From an uncultured Pelagibacteraceae bacterium (GTDB lineage Bacteria; Pseudomonadota; Alphaproteobacteria; Pelagibacterales; Pelagibacteraceae): 64,000 nt of DNA. This document shows, piece after piece, positions 27,249 through 36,584 of this stretch (the first letter of the stretch is position 1; each line of letters opens with the position of its first letter). Location of the stretch: NCBI GenBank assembly GCA_902569405.1, contig CACFTX010000003.1:1-64000 (forward strand), given 5' to 3'. A program made the translations under genes and the position numbers. The notes beneath the pieces were generated by a model that did not search any database, was not told where the DNA came from, and worked only from the letters and a program-made list of their open reading frames with translations.

Positions 27249-28163
27249 TTATTTTTTATAAGAATCTTTAGATTTTTTTTTTAACATTTCACCAACTTCT
27301 TTTCCAAGTTCAGAAGCCAAATTAAGATCTTTTGAAGATTTAAAATAAAATCTTTGTTTTCCATCTAAAGAAAATAACTCTGCTTCTAAAACAACTGTAT
27401 TAATTTCGATTTTTGCTAAAACCCCCACTGCTGTTTCACAATCACCTTCCAAAATTTTTAAAACATTCCTTTCAGCCTGAGCACAATAATGTGTTTCTTT
27501 ATGATTTATTTCATTTAGTAATTTTATAATATTATCATCATTTTTTCTGCACTGTAGTGCAATTATTCCTTGCCCTGCACTGGGGATAATTTCAGAAATT
27601 GAAAAAATTTGTGAAATATTATTTGTTAAATTCAAAGATTTAATTCCTGCATAAGATAAAATTATTGCATCAAAAATATTTTCATTTAATTTTTTAATTC
27701 TTGTATCAACATTTCCTCTTATAAGTTTATATTTTAAATCATCTCTAATTCTTTTTAATTGAAATTCTCTTCTGAATGATGAAGTTCCTATAACAGAATC
27801 TTTTTTGAGTTTTTTAAAATCCAAATTATTTTTACTAATTAAAATTTCCCTTGGATCATTTCTTTCCAAAAAACAATTAGTAACTAAACCTTCTGTTTCA
27901 TTTGATGGAAGATCTTTAAGAGCATGAACAGCAATATCTATTTTTTTATTTATTAATTCTTCTTCAATTAATTTACAAAATAATCCTTTACCTCCTGTGT
28001 CTGAAAGTCTTACATCTTGAATTATGTCTCCTTTCGTTGTTATTTTTTTTATTTCAATATCAAGTTCTTTTGAAAATTTTTTTAGCTCAGTTTTTGCTCT
28101 TTCGGCATAAATCAATGCTAATTTACTACCCCGAGAACCAATAATAATTTTTTTGTTTTTCAT
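27249..28163 (-). CDS. hemC: Hydroxymethylbilane synthase (porphobilinogen deaminase)
   Basis: Polymerises four porphobilinogen units on a dipyrromethane cofactor. Cofactor-binding Cys242 lies in EGDCETAVG; the N-terminal IIGSRGSKLAL, AVHALKDLP and RRGN-type LIRGNVDTRIKKL motifs are all present. The length of 304 aa is normal. It is divergent from tsaD and heads the hemC-hemD pair. Confidence 0.97.
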   Translation of the reverse strand: MKNKKIIIGSRGSKLALIYAERAKTELKKFSKELDIEIKKITTKGDIIQDVRLSDTGGKGLFCKLIEEELINKKIDIAVHALKDLPSNETEGLVTNCFLERNDPREILISKNNLDFKKLKKDSVIGTSSFRREFQLKRIRDDLKYKLIRGNVDTRIKKLNENIFDAIILSYAGIKSLNLTNNISQIFSISEIIPSAGQGIIALQCRKNDDNIIKLLNEINHKETHYCAQAERNVLKILEGDCETAVGVLAKIEINTVVLEAELFSLDGKQRFYFKSSKDLNLASELGKEVGEMLKKKSKDSYKK

Positions 28164-28223
28164 TTATTTTGTTTATAATCCATATCTTACATTGAGACTG
28201 TATTATTTATAAAAACTAATTTA

Positions 28224-29294
28224 ATGAAAAAAAAACCCATAATATTAGGAATTGAAACAAGTTGCGACGAAACAGCTGCCTCGATAATACAAGAAAATGA
28301 AGATGAGAATGTTAAAATTTTATCCAACATTGTTTCAAGTCAATTTGATATTCACAAAGAATTTGGCGGAATAGTTCCAGAACTTGCAGCAAGATCTCAT
28401 GCAGAAAAAATTGACTTAATAACAAAAAAAGCAATAGACGAAAGTAAAATAAAAATTAAAGATATTGATGCTATAGCTGCTACTGCTGGACCAGGACTTA
28501 TTGTTTGTCTATCAGTTGGACTTAATTTTGGAAAAGCTATTGCCGCTTCATTAAAAAAACCTTTCATTGCTGTTAATCATCTTGAGGGACACGCGTTAAG
28601 TCCAAAACTAAATTCAAAACTTAGTTATCCGTATCTCTTACTTTTAATATCTGGAGGACATAGTCAATTTCTTAGTGTTAAAGGTTTGGGAGAATATAAA
28701 AGATTAGGAACAACAATTGATGATGCTGTCGGTGAAGCGTTTGACAAAACGGCAAAATTAATTGGTATTGAATTTCCTGGTGGTCCACAAGTTGAAGAAT
28801 ATGCAAAACAAGGAGATCCAAACAAATTTAATTTACCTAAACCAATAATTAATAGGGGTGGATGCAATTTATCTTTTGCTGGTCTTAAAACTGCAGTTTT
28901 AAAAATTTCAAAAAAAATTAAAACTGAAAAAGAGAAATTTGATCTTGCAGCTTCTTTTCAAAAAACTATAGAAGAAATATTATACAAAAAAAGTAAATTA
29001 GCCTTTAAAGAATTTAAAAAAATAAATAATAATGGAAATAAATTTGTAGTAGCTGGAGGAGTTGCGGCAAATAAAAAAATTAGAAAAGTTTTAGAAAATT
29101 TGTGTAACGAGGAAAATTTTGAATCAATTTTTCCTCCAACTAATTTATGTGGTGACAACGCTGCCATGATAGCAATGGTTGGTTTAGAAAAATTTAAGAA
29201 AAAACAATTTAATAAATTAGACTACCCTGTAAAACCAAGGTGGGCATTAGATGAAAATGCCGTTTTTTTAAAAGGCGCAGGTGTTAAATTATAA
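28224..29294 (+). CDS. tsaD: tRNA N6-threonylcarbamoyladenosine synthase subunit TsaD
   Basis: Catalytic ASKHA-family subunit that transfers threonylcarbamoyl to A37 of ANN-decoding tRNAs. The start LGIETSCDETAAS and metal-binding NHLEGH (His119, His123) are diagnostic, together with ISGGHS and the C-terminal CGDNAAMIA. The length of 356 aa is typical. Partners tsaB and tsaE are not in the window. It is convergent with the TPR gene 5 nt downstream. Confidence 0.97.
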   Translation: MKKKPIILGIETSCDETAASIIQENEDENVKILSNIVSSQFDIHKEFGGIVPELAARSHAEKIDLITKKAIDESKIKIKDIDAIAATAGPGLIVCLSVGLNFGKAIAASLKKPFIAVNHLEGHALSPKLNSKLSYPYLLLLISGGHSQFLSVKGLGEYKRLGTTIDDAVGEAFDKTAKLIGIEFPGGPQVEEYAKQGDPNKFNLPKPIINRGGCNLSFAGLKTAVLKISKKIKTEKEKFDLAASFQKTIEEILYKKSKLAFKEFKKINNNGNKFVVAGGVAANKKIRKVLENLCNEENFESIFPPTNLCGDNAAMIAMVGLEKFKKKQFNKLDYPVKPRWALDENAVFLKGAGVKL

Positions 29295-29299
29295 TTTAA

Positions 29300-30214
29300 T
29301 TAACTAAACTGGTTTTTAAACCATTTTTCAGCAGTTATTTTTTGTAATTTTAGTGAATCGTTTATAGACATTATAAAAAATGGGCTTGATAATTTTTCAA
29401 GTTTTAAAATTTTATCTTCTATTTCTTTTAAATCTTTATCAAAAGTTTTCCAATCACAAATTTTAAGCTTAGTATGGATTAATGTGCCTAATTTACCTTC
29501 AAATTCCCTATTAAATTTAATAGCATTTTTGTAACATTCTATAGCAAGATCATTTTTTTTTAGCTCTGCCAAAATACTACCTCTATCAAAATGTGCTTCT
29601 GCAAAATCTGGTTTAAGTTCTATTGCTTTTTCATAACTTTTTAATGCATCATTTAATTTATTTTTTTCATAAAGTGCGCGACCGCAATTATGATGAGCTT
29701 GTACATAGTTTGGTTTTAAACTTATTGCTTTCTCGTAGCTTTTTAATGCATCATCAATTTTTTTTAATTTAAACAGAGCATTACCTCGATTGTTGTATGC
29801 TTCTGCAAAATCTGGTTTAAGTTCTATTGCTTTTTCATAACTTTTTAATGCATCAATATTTTTTCCGAGCTCAAAAAGTAAATTTCCAAGATTATTATAG
29901 GCTTCTAAATAATCTGGTTTAAGTTTTATAGCCATGTTCCAATTTTGAATTGCTAAATCAAATTTCTTAAGATGTAATAATACTATTGCATAAAGATTAT
30001 AAATTTCTACATGCGATGGTCTAATTTTTATAGCTTTTTTTATTATCTCTTCAGATTTAAAATATTCTTTTTGCTTGAACGCAATCATTCCAAGAATAAA
30101 ATTAATATCAAAATTGTTTGGTTCTTGTTTCAAAATTTCTAAACAAAGTTTTTTTGCTTCGTTCAGCTGGCCTTTTTGAAAAAAGCTTAAAACTTCTGCA
30201 AATTTAGAGCTCAT
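29300..30214 (-). CDS. TPR protein, truncated paralogue of the adjacent GT41 protein
   Basis: A 304-residue protein of about seven TPR units (residues 3-238) followed by a short tail. The tail (THTKLKICDW-like TKLKICDW, KDLKEIEDKI, SPFFIMSINDS, AEKWFKNQFS) matches residues 248-300 of the 708-aa GT41 protein encoded at 31946-34072 (TKLKMSDW, KDLENLKDE, NPFFLMSVYDL, AKKWSDRE). It therefore looks like a copy that stops just before the glycosyltransferase domain. The N termini (MSSKFAEVLSFFQKGQL / MKSKFDEALILLKKGQL) also match. It may still serve as a binding scaffold, since the frame is intact. Confidence 0.85.
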   Translation of the reverse strand: MSSKFAEVLSFFQKGQLNEAKKLCLEILKQEPNNFDINFILGMIAFKQKEYFKSEEIIKKAIKIRPSHVEIYNLYAIVLLHLKKFDLAIQNWNMAIKLKPDYLEAYNNLGNLLFELGKNIDALKSYEKAIELKPDFAEAYNNRGNALFKLKKIDDALKSYEKAISLKPNYVQAHHNCGRALYEKNKLNDALKSYEKAIELKPDFAEAHFDRGSILAELKKNDLAIECYKNAIKFNREFEGKLGTLIHTKLKICDWKTFDKDLKEIEDKILKLEKLSSPFFIMSINDSLKLQKITAEKWFKNQFS

Positions 30215-30265
30215 TTAATTTATAATATATATTTTTATTTTATGATGATAAAACATTATTGTGAA
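30212..30265. repeat. Duplicated intergenic spacer, copy A (likely bidirectional promoter)
   Basis: From the start codon of the truncated TPR gene to the GTG start of the sulfotransferase gene, the sequence is nearly identical to 34070-34122. Both share the same CATTTAATTTATAATATAT run, a T-rich middle and ATGATAAAACATTATT just before the GTG; the copies differ by small indels. TATAAT on the plus strand and its AT-rich complement suit divergent promoters. Confidence 0.8.
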
Positions 30266-31934
30266 TACAAAAAAAAATTTACCTATAGAAGAAACATTTG
30301 CTATAGCCGTTAAAAATCATAAAGAAAATAATTTTAAAGTTGCAGAAAAGCTTTATAAAGAAGTATTAAAGAAAAATCCCGATCATTTTGAATCAGTATA
30401 TTACCTAGGAACTTTATTAGCACAAACTAATCAATTTAACTTAGCAAAATCAATGCTTCACAAAGCTACCCAAATCAAACCTGATAATGCAATGGCGCAT
30501 AATAACCTTGGAAATGTATTAAAAAACTTAGAAGAATATCAAGAAGCAATCCGTAGTTATGAGAAAGCAATTAAAATTCAACCTAATTATGCAAATATTT
30601 ACTATAACCTTGGAAACATATTGGAAAAATTGGGAGAACATAAAAAAGCAGTAGATAGTTTTAAAAAAACAATTGAAGTTCAGTCTAACCATGCAATGGC
30701 GCATAATAACCTTGGAAATGTATTAAAAAACTTAGAAAAATATCAAGAAGCAATCCGTAGTTATCAGAAAGCAATTAAAATTCAACCCAATTATGCAATG
30801 GCACATAATAATCTTGGAATAATATTTCAAGAATTGGGTGAAAACGACAAGGCAATAAATTTTTTTCAAATGGCCATAAAATATGAACCTAAAAATTTGA
30901 CTTATATTTATAATTTGATCGAGTTAGATGAAAAATTTTTACATCCAAATTTAAAAAAAAAAATACATGAAATTATAGAAAAAAATAATTCTACAAAAAA
31001 AGATATTGCCTATGGAAATTTTTTATTGTCAAAATACGAACACAAAAATAAGAAATATAAAAATGAATTTAATCATCTATTAAAAGGTCATCAATATTAT
31101 TTTGAATGGGAAGAAAAAAAATTTAAAAAAAAAATTGAATATTTTTTAAATTTGCTACCTAAAAGAAAAAACATAATTAATTCAAATTTACAAAATGAAA
31201 ATATCAAAATAGATAATTATATGATAAAACCAATTTTTATAATTGGAGTGCCAAGATCTGGATCAACATTGGTAGAAAAAATAATTGCATCTGGCAGTCA
31301 ACACATTCCTATTGGTGAAGAAACAGGTATTATAAATGATGTAATCACAAATGTAATAAATCAAAAAAAATCATTAGACCTAAACATACAAGACTTTCAA
31401 ACAAAAATAATTGAAAAATATAAACAAAAAGAACTAATTCAAAAAAAGAATAATCATGTGTTTACCGATAAAAGCTTAGAAAATTTCTTTTATATAGACA
31501 TAATAAAAAGTATTTTTCCGCAAGCAAAAATAATTAATTGTAGAAGAAATGCCTTATCTTCTATTATGTCTACTTTAAAAAATAACTTAATTTTTTTATC
31601 TTGGGCACATAGTTTAGAACATATTTTTAAATACTATGACATTTATTACCAAATGATTAAAAATTTTAAAAAAACCTTTCCCAACTTTATTTATGATTTA
31701 CAATATGAAAATTTTGTTAGCAATCCAGAAAATGAGGCAAAAAAATTGATAAAATTTTGTGATTTGCCTTGGAATATAAAATGTTTGGAATTTTACAAAA
31801 GAAAAGATTTAATCTCTAAAACACAAAGCAATGTTCAAATTAGAAAAACTATTTATAAAGACTCCATAAACAAGTATTTACCTTATAAACAATTTTTATC
31901 TGACTACGGAAATAAATATCCTTGGTTTAATTAA
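30261..31934 (+). CDS. TPR-sulfotransferase fusion protein
   Basis: A 557-residue protein with about six TPR units (8-215), a linker, and a sulfotransferase domain from about 320. The PAPS 5'-phosphosulfate loop is IIGVPRSGSTLVEKIIAS (327-344) and a 3'-phosphate element occurs in the NCRRNALSSIMS region. Such proteins transfer sulfate from PAPS to a glycan or protein; the TPR part may select the target. It resembles the cytoplasmic TPR/sulfotransferase architecture common in marine bacteria, also related to tyrosylprotein sulfotransferases. The start codon is GTG. No signal peptide is visible. It lies between two GT41-related genes on the other strand. Confidence 0.85.
   Translation: MNTKKNLPIEETFAIAVKNHKENNFKVAEKLYKEVLKKNPDHFESVYYLGTLLAQTNQFNLAKSMLHKATQIKPDNAMAHNNLGNVLKNLEEYQEAIRSYEKAIKIQPNYANIYYNLGNILEKLGEHKKAVDSFKKTIEVQSNHAMAHNNLGNVLKNLEKYQEAIRSYQKAIKIQPNYAMAHNNLGIIFQELGENDKAINFFQMAIKYEPKNLTYIYNLIELDEKFLHPNLKKKIHEIIEKNNSTKKDIAYGNFLLSKYEHKNKKYKNEFNHLLKGHQYYFEWEEKKFKKKIEYFLNLLPKRKNIINSNLQNENIKIDNYMIKPIFIIGVPRSGSTLVEKIIASGSQHIPIGEETGIINDVITNVINQKKSLDLNIQDFQTKIIEKYKQKELIQKKNNHVFTDKSLENFFYIDIIKSIFPQAKIINCRRNALSSIMSTLKNNLIFLSWAHSLEHIFKYYDIYYQMIKNFKKTFPNFIYDLQYENFVSNPENEAKKLIKFCDLPWNIKCLEFYKRKDLISKTQSNVQIRKTIYKDSINKYLPYKQFLSDYGNKYPWFN
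30487..30798 (+). repeat. Internal 204-bp periodic duplication of two TPR units
   Basis: The 108-nt segments 30487-30594 and 30691-30798 differ at only three positions that I can see, and are offset by 204 nt (68 codons, two TPRs). Near identity at the DNA level, including third codon positions, indicates recent duplication or gene conversion within the TPR array. Confidence 0.85.
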
Positions 31935-31945
31935 TAAATTTCAGT

Positions 31946-34072
31946 TTATTTTATCTCTATATTTTCTGGTTTTTTACTTTCGTTATATTTTCTATAAATT
32001 TCTAAATAAGCTTGTTCAATATGATTTGTAAGAAGCTTTGTATCAAATATAGCTGTCTTATCTTTGTTGGTATCTAGTTTTTTTTTTATATTTTTTAATT
32101 TAGACAAATCATTGGCAAATTCTACTGCCTTATCTTCATATTCCTTTGTGGAATGTGTAATTAATTCTTTTAAGCCAGCTACTTCTAGTAAACTTGAAGA
32201 AACTCTGCTTGCAAATGTTTCTCCTTGAAGTGTAAGAACTGGCAATCCAGCTCTTAATGAATCGCTACATGTAGAGTGTGCTGTATAAGGAAAAGTATCA
32301 AGAAATAAATCTGCAGATTTATATCTTTCTAGGTGTTCTTCAAGCAGTGGTAAACGTTTTGCAAATACAATTCTGTTGGAATCCACATCTCTATTAGCAG
32401 CCTCTTGTTTTAAATTTTTATAGGCTATTTCATTAGTTTCGTACAACCAAAGTACACTATTATTAACTCTTTTTAATATTCTCATCCAAGTATCAAAGAT
32501 TTTTGGTAATATTTTATAACTTTGATTAAAACAACAAAAAACAAAACCATTTTTTGGTAAACCAAGTTCTTCCCTTGTAAAAATTTTTTCAGATTTTTTT
32601 TTTTCCAATGCACCTGCCAAATAACTATTTGGCAAATAAATTATCTTTTCGGAAAAATGTTGCTGATTTTCTTTTGGAATTAAAATTTTATCAGCAATTA
32701 AATAGTCAATACAGTTTGAGCCTGTAGTTCCAGGATAACCAAGATAACCTACTTGTAATGGTGCACATCTTTCAACAAAAATTCTAAATCTATTTTTCAC
32801 AGTAAATCCCATTAAATCAACGGCTATGTCAATCTGAAGGTCTCTGGAAAGTTGAGCTATTTCTGTATCGTTTTTAGATCTAACATTAATAAATTTATGA
32901 GAAGCATTTGTAATTCTTTTATGAATATCATCATTTACATCTGGTCCAAAATAGAAAGCAAAAATTTCAAACTTTGATTTATCGTGCAGCTCAAATAAAT
33001 TTACTACCAATTGACCTACTGCATGTTCTCGAAAATCAGCAGAATAATATCCAATTTTAATTTTTTTATTCATTTCTTTTTTTGGAATTAAATCTAAAGC
33101 TTCATTAGAATTCAAGGGATTTCGAGATTGATATGACTGTTGATTTAATGGAAGAAAAGAAGTCTCTCTATCTGACCATTTTTTTGCTGCAGATCTTAGT
33201 ATTTTTGGCAAATCATAAACGGACATTAAAAAAAATGGGTTTGGTATATTTTTAGAGTCAGCAGCTTCATCTTTGAGATTTTCTAAATCTTTATCTAAAT
33301 TTTCCCAATCAGACATTTTGAGTTTAGTGTACATTATTATCCCTGATAAAGTTTCTAAATCTGGTTTAATCTCCAGGGCTTTTTTAAAACTATCGAGCGC
33401 TGCGCTATTTATATTTGCTCCGAGAAGGATATTACCTTTGTTGTAATGAGCCTCTGCATAATCTGGTTTAATTTTTATAGCTTTCTCGTAGCTTTGTAAC
33501 GCTTCATCTGTTTTTTGTAATTCATAAAGGATATTGCCTTTGTTGTGGTAAGCCTCTGCATAATCTGGTTTAATTTTTATAGCTTTCTCATAACTTTCTA
33601 ACGCAGCATTCCTTTTGTTTAATTTTTTAAGTGCAACTCCAAGATTATTATAATTTTGTGAATTGTTTGGGTTAAGTTTTAATGCAGTATTATAACTTTG
33701 AACAGCATCTTCAATTTTTTTTAATTCATTAAGAAATATATTGCCTCGGTTACTAATAGCTTGAACATGATTTGCATTAATCTCAATAGCCCTTTCATAA
33801 CTTTCTAGTGCAGCATCTATCTTTTTAATTTTATGAAATACATTGCCTCTATTGTTATGAGCGTCTGCAAAATCTGGCTTAAGTTTAATTGCCTTATCAT
33901 AATTTTGTAATGCTTCATCTAAATTTCCTAATAAAAAAGATATGTTACCCATATTATTATAAGCAGCAAAATTATTTGGCTCAGTATTTAAAATTTCAGA
34001 AAATATATTTTTTGCTTTATCTAATTGACCTTTTTTTAACAAAATTAAAGCTTCATCAAATTTAGATTTCAT
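31946..34072 (-). CDS. TPR-containing O-GlcNAc transferase-like (GT41/SPINDLY) protein
   Basis: A 708-residue protein with about seven TPR units (3-240), a helical linker (250-330) and a GT41 glycosyltransferase domain (338-700). Motifs equivalent to eukaryotic OGT are visible: GYYSADFREHAVG with His350, VGYLGYPGTTG, FCCFNQSYKI with Lys520 (the nucleotide-sugar phosphate-binding lysine in OGT), and DTFPYTAHSTCSDSL for the sugar nucleotide. Bacterial members glycosylate Ser/Thr or Asn of proteins, but donor and acceptor here are unknown. Adjacent TPR units carry near-identical DNA at a 102-nt period (around 33430-33610). Confidence 0.9.
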   Translation of the reverse strand: MKSKFDEALILLKKGQLDKAKNIFSEILNTEPNNFAAYNNMGNISFLLGNLDEALQNYDKAIKLKPDFADAHNNRGNVFHKIKKIDAALESYERAIEINANHVQAISNRGNIFLNELKKIEDAVQSYNTALKLNPNNSQNYNNLGVALKKLNKRNAALESYEKAIKIKPDYAEAYHNKGNILYELQKTDEALQSYEKAIKIKPDYAEAHYNKGNILLGANINSAALDSFKKALEIKPDLETLSGIIMYTKLKMSDWENLDKDLENLKDEAADSKNIPNPFFLMSVYDLPKILRSAAKKWSDRETSFLPLNQQSYQSRNPLNSNEALDLIPKKEMNKKIKIGYYSADFREHAVGQLVVNLFELHDKSKFEIFAFYFGPDVNDDIHKRITNASHKFINVRSKNDTEIAQLSRDLQIDIAVDLMGFTVKNRFRIFVERCAPLQVGYLGYPGTTGSNCIDYLIADKILIPKENQQHFSEKIIYLPNSYLAGALEKKKSEKIFTREELGLPKNGFVFCCFNQSYKILPKIFDTWMRILKRVNNSVLWLYETNEIAYKNLKQEAANRDVDSNRIVFAKRLPLLEEHLERYKSADLFLDTFPYTAHSTCSDSLRAGLPVLTLQGETFASRVSSSLLEVAGLKELITHSTKEYEDKAVEFANDLSKLKNIKKKLDTNKDKTAIFDTKLLTNHIEQAYLEIYRKYNESKKPENIEIK

Positions 34073-34122
34073 TTAATTTATAATATATATTTTTATTTTT
34101 AATGATAAAACATTATTAGTGA
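34070..34122. repeat. Duplicated intergenic spacer, copy B
   Basis: Second copy of the spacer described at 30212-30265. It runs from the GT41 gene's start codon (minus strand) to the GTG start of the EVE-domain gene (plus strand). The same relation of minus-strand ATG, TATAAT-containing centre and plus-strand GTG is preserved, so the duplicated unit included the head of a TPR/GT41 gene and its divergent promoter. Confidence 0.8.
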
Positions 34123-34553
34123 AAAAAATATCTTATTGGCTACTTAAATCTGAACCAAATGTTTGGTCTATAAACCAACAAAAAAAAGAAGGTTTGAAAG
34201 GATCCGTATGGGATGGTGTAAGAAACTACCAAGCAGCAAATAATTTAAAAAAAATGAAAAAAGGAGATCTCTGTTTTTTTTATCATTCAAACATAGGAAA
34301 GGAAATTGTTGGAGTAGTTGAAGTAATCAAAGAAGCTTTTATTGATCCATATGATAAAAAAGAGAGATTTTTTGCAGTAAAAGTAAAATTCAAAAATAAA
34401 TTAAAAAAACCAGTTACACTAGAAAATATTAAAAAAAATAAAGATCTTAGCCATTTATCTTTAATAAAACAAAGCAGATTATCGGTTATGACCATAGATT
34501 CTAAAAGCTGGAAAATTATAAATAAGATGAGTAGTATTAAACAAAAAAATTAA
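34119..34553 (+). CDS. EVE domain protein (modified-base binding, THYN1-like)
   Basis: A 144-residue PUA-like fold protein. The signature is clear: YWLLKSEPNVWS at the N terminus, WDGVRNYQAANNLKKMKKGDLCFFYHS, and EVIKEAFIDP. EVE proteins bind modified cytosine or other modified bases in DNA/RNA in studied systems, but bacterial stand-alone members lack a defined role. The start is GTG within the duplicated spacer. Its stop codon abuts the acs start directly. Confidence 0.9.
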   Translation: MKKISYWLLKSEPNVWSINQQKKEGLKGSVWDGVRNYQAANNLKKMKKGDLCFFYHSNIGKEIVGVVEVIKEAFIDPYDKKERFFAVKVKFKNKLKKPVTLENIKKNKDLSHLSLIKQSRLSVMTIDSKSWKIINKMSSIKQKN

Positions 34554-36584
34554 ATGGCTAAAAGACCTAAAAAAAAAACAAAAAAGAGAATTTATAAAAA
34601 ATTAAAAAAAAAAAAATCTCAAAAGAGCAAAAAAGCAAAAACTAATACTGAGGATTTAATTATCAAAACTAAAAATGAGTGGATTAAAAAAGCCTTAATT
34701 AATAAATCTGGATATGAAGCAAAATACAAAAGATCAATTAAAAATAATGAAGAATTTTGGAAAAAGGAAGGTAAAAGAATAACCTGGATTAAACCATACA
34801 AAAAAATAAAAAATGTAAAATATAGTCAAAATGAAGTTTACATAAAATGGTATGAGGATGGAACTTTAAATGCATCAGAAAACTGCATTGATAGACATTT
34901 AAAAGATAAAAAAGATAAAACTGCAATAATATGGGTAGGCGACGATCCAAAAGATACAAAAAAAATTTCCTACAAACAGCTGCATAAAGAAGTTTCAAGA
35001 GTTGCAAATGGTCTTAAACAATTGGGTGTTAAAAAAGGAGATCGAGTTACTATTTACCTAACAATGATTCCTGAGTTGGCTTTTACTATGCTTGCATGTG
35101 CAAGAATAGGAGCGATACATTCAATAATATTTGGTGGTTTTTCTCCAGATTCAATAGCGGGAAGAATTGATGATTGTAAGTCAGATTATGTAATAACTGC
35201 AGACGAAGGAATTAGAGGTGGAAAACTTATTCCGCTTAAAGATATTACGGACCAGGCTCTTTCTAAATGTCGAGATATTAAAAAATGCATAGTTGTTAAA
35301 AGAACGGGAAATTATGTTAACTGGAATAACAAAAGAGACGTTTGGTATGAAGATATAATTAAAAATGTTTCTACTAACTGTGAACCAGAAGAAATGAATG
35401 CAGAAGATCCATTATTCATACTTTATACCTCGGGTTCAACAGGAAAACCGAAAGGAGTTTTGCATACAACAGGTGGGTACATGGTTTATGCCTCTATGAC
35501 TCATCAATACATTTTTAATTATAAACCAAGAGATGTTTACTGGTGTACTGCGGATATTGGTTGGATCACAGGCCATAGTTATATAATTTATGGACCTCTT
35601 TCTAATGGAGCTACAACAATAATGTTTGAGGGAGTACCAACATATCCAGATAATTCAAGGTGGTGGCAAATAATTGATAAACATAAAGTAAATATTTTTT
35701 ATACTGCTCCTACAGCGATTAGAGCTCTTATGAGAGAAGGTGAAGATCCAGTCAAAAAAACTTCAAGAAAATCATTAAAACTATTAGGAACAGTTGGAGA
35801 ACCAATAAATCCGGAGGCTTGGATGTGGTACTTTAAAACAATTGGAAATTCAAAATGTCCTATTGTTGATACTTGGTGGCAAACGGAAACAGGAGGAATA
35901 TTGATTAGTCCTCAAACTGGCGCAATAAATCTAAAACCAGGATCGGCAACCAAACCTTTTTATGGAATTAAACCAGTTATTGTTAATGAAAAAGGTGAAA
36001 CATTAAAAGGAGAATGCCAAGGAAGACTCTGCATAGCACAATCATGGCCAGGACAAATGAGAACAGTTTATGGAGATCATAAAAGATTTATTGACACATA
36101 TTTTTCTCAATTCGATGGAAAATATTTTACAGGAGATGGGTGCAGGAGAGATAAAGATGGTTATTACTGGATTACAGGAAGAGTAGATGACGTAATTATT
36201 GTCTCTGGGCATAATTTGGGAACAGCAGAAATTGAAAGCGCTTTTGTTGCTCATCCAAAAGTCGCTGAAGCCGCAGTTGTTGGTTATCCTCATGATATTA
36301 AAGGTAACGGCTTATATTGTTATGTAACCTTAAATGCTGGAGAAAAAGAAGATTATGATCTTGAAAGAGAACTAAAACTTTGGGTAAGAAAACAAATTGG
36401 TCCAATTGCAACACCTGATCTTATACATTTTTCTCCAGGACTCCCCAAAACAAGATCAGGAAAAATTATGAGAAGAATTTTAAGAAAGATTGCATCAAAC
36501 GAACATGATCAGTTAGGTGATACAACAACACTGGCAGATCCAACGGTAGTTGAGAGTTTAGTTGAAAATAGAAAAAATACTTAA
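34554..36584 (+). CDS. acs: Acetyl-CoA synthetase with lysine-rich N-terminal extension
   Basis: Makes acetyl-CoA from acetate, ATP and CoA. The adenylate-forming motifs [27 protein letters not shown] and [12 protein letters not shown] are intact, and the C-terminal acetylation-site lysine lies in [11 protein letters not shown]. At 676 aa it is about 25 residues longer than E. coli Acs; the extra part is the N terminus, where residues 1-30 are mostly Lys/Arg. No alternative start lies between it and the conserved region, so the extension appears real. It starts immediately after the EVE gene stop and is likely cotranscribed. Confidence 0.96.
   Translation: MAKRPKKKTKKRIYKKLKKKKSQKSKKAKTNTEDLIIKTKNEWIKKALINKSGYEAKYKRSIKNNEEFWKKEGKRITWIKPYKKIKNVKYSQNEVYIKWYEDGTLNASENCIDRHLKDKKDKTAIIWVGDDPKDTKKISYKQLHKEVSRVANGLKQLGVKKGDRVTIYLTMIPELAFTMLACARIGAIHSIIFGGFSPDSIAGRIDDCKSDYVITADEGIRGGKLIPLKDITDQALSKCRDIKKCIVVKRTGNYVNWNNKRDVWYEDIIKNVSTNCEPEEMNAEDPLFILYTSGSTGKPKGVLHTTGGYMVYASMTHQYIFNYKPRDVYWCTADIGWITGHSYIIYGPLSNGATTIMFEGVPTYPDNSRWWQIIDKHKVNIFYTAPTAIRALMREGEDPVKKTSRKSLKLLGTVGEPINPEAWMWYFKTIGNSKCPIVDTWWQTETGGILISPQTGAINLKPGSATKPFYGIKPVIVNEKGETLKGECQGRLCIAQSWPGQMRTVYGDHKRFIDTYFSQFDGKYFTGDGCRRDKDGYYWITGRVDDVIIVSGHNLGTAEIESAFVAHPKVAEAAVVGYPHDIKGNGLYCYVTLNAGEKEDYDLERELKLWVRKQIGPIATPDLIHFSPGLPKTRSGKIMRRILRKIASNEHDQLGDTTTLADPTVVESLVENRKNT

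Noticed and set aside
29300..30214. Calling the short TPR gene a pseudogene of the GT41 gene
   Set aside because: The frame is intact, has a normal start and a promoter-like spacer, and TPR-only proteins can be functional, so I list it as a truncated paralogue rather than a pseudogene.
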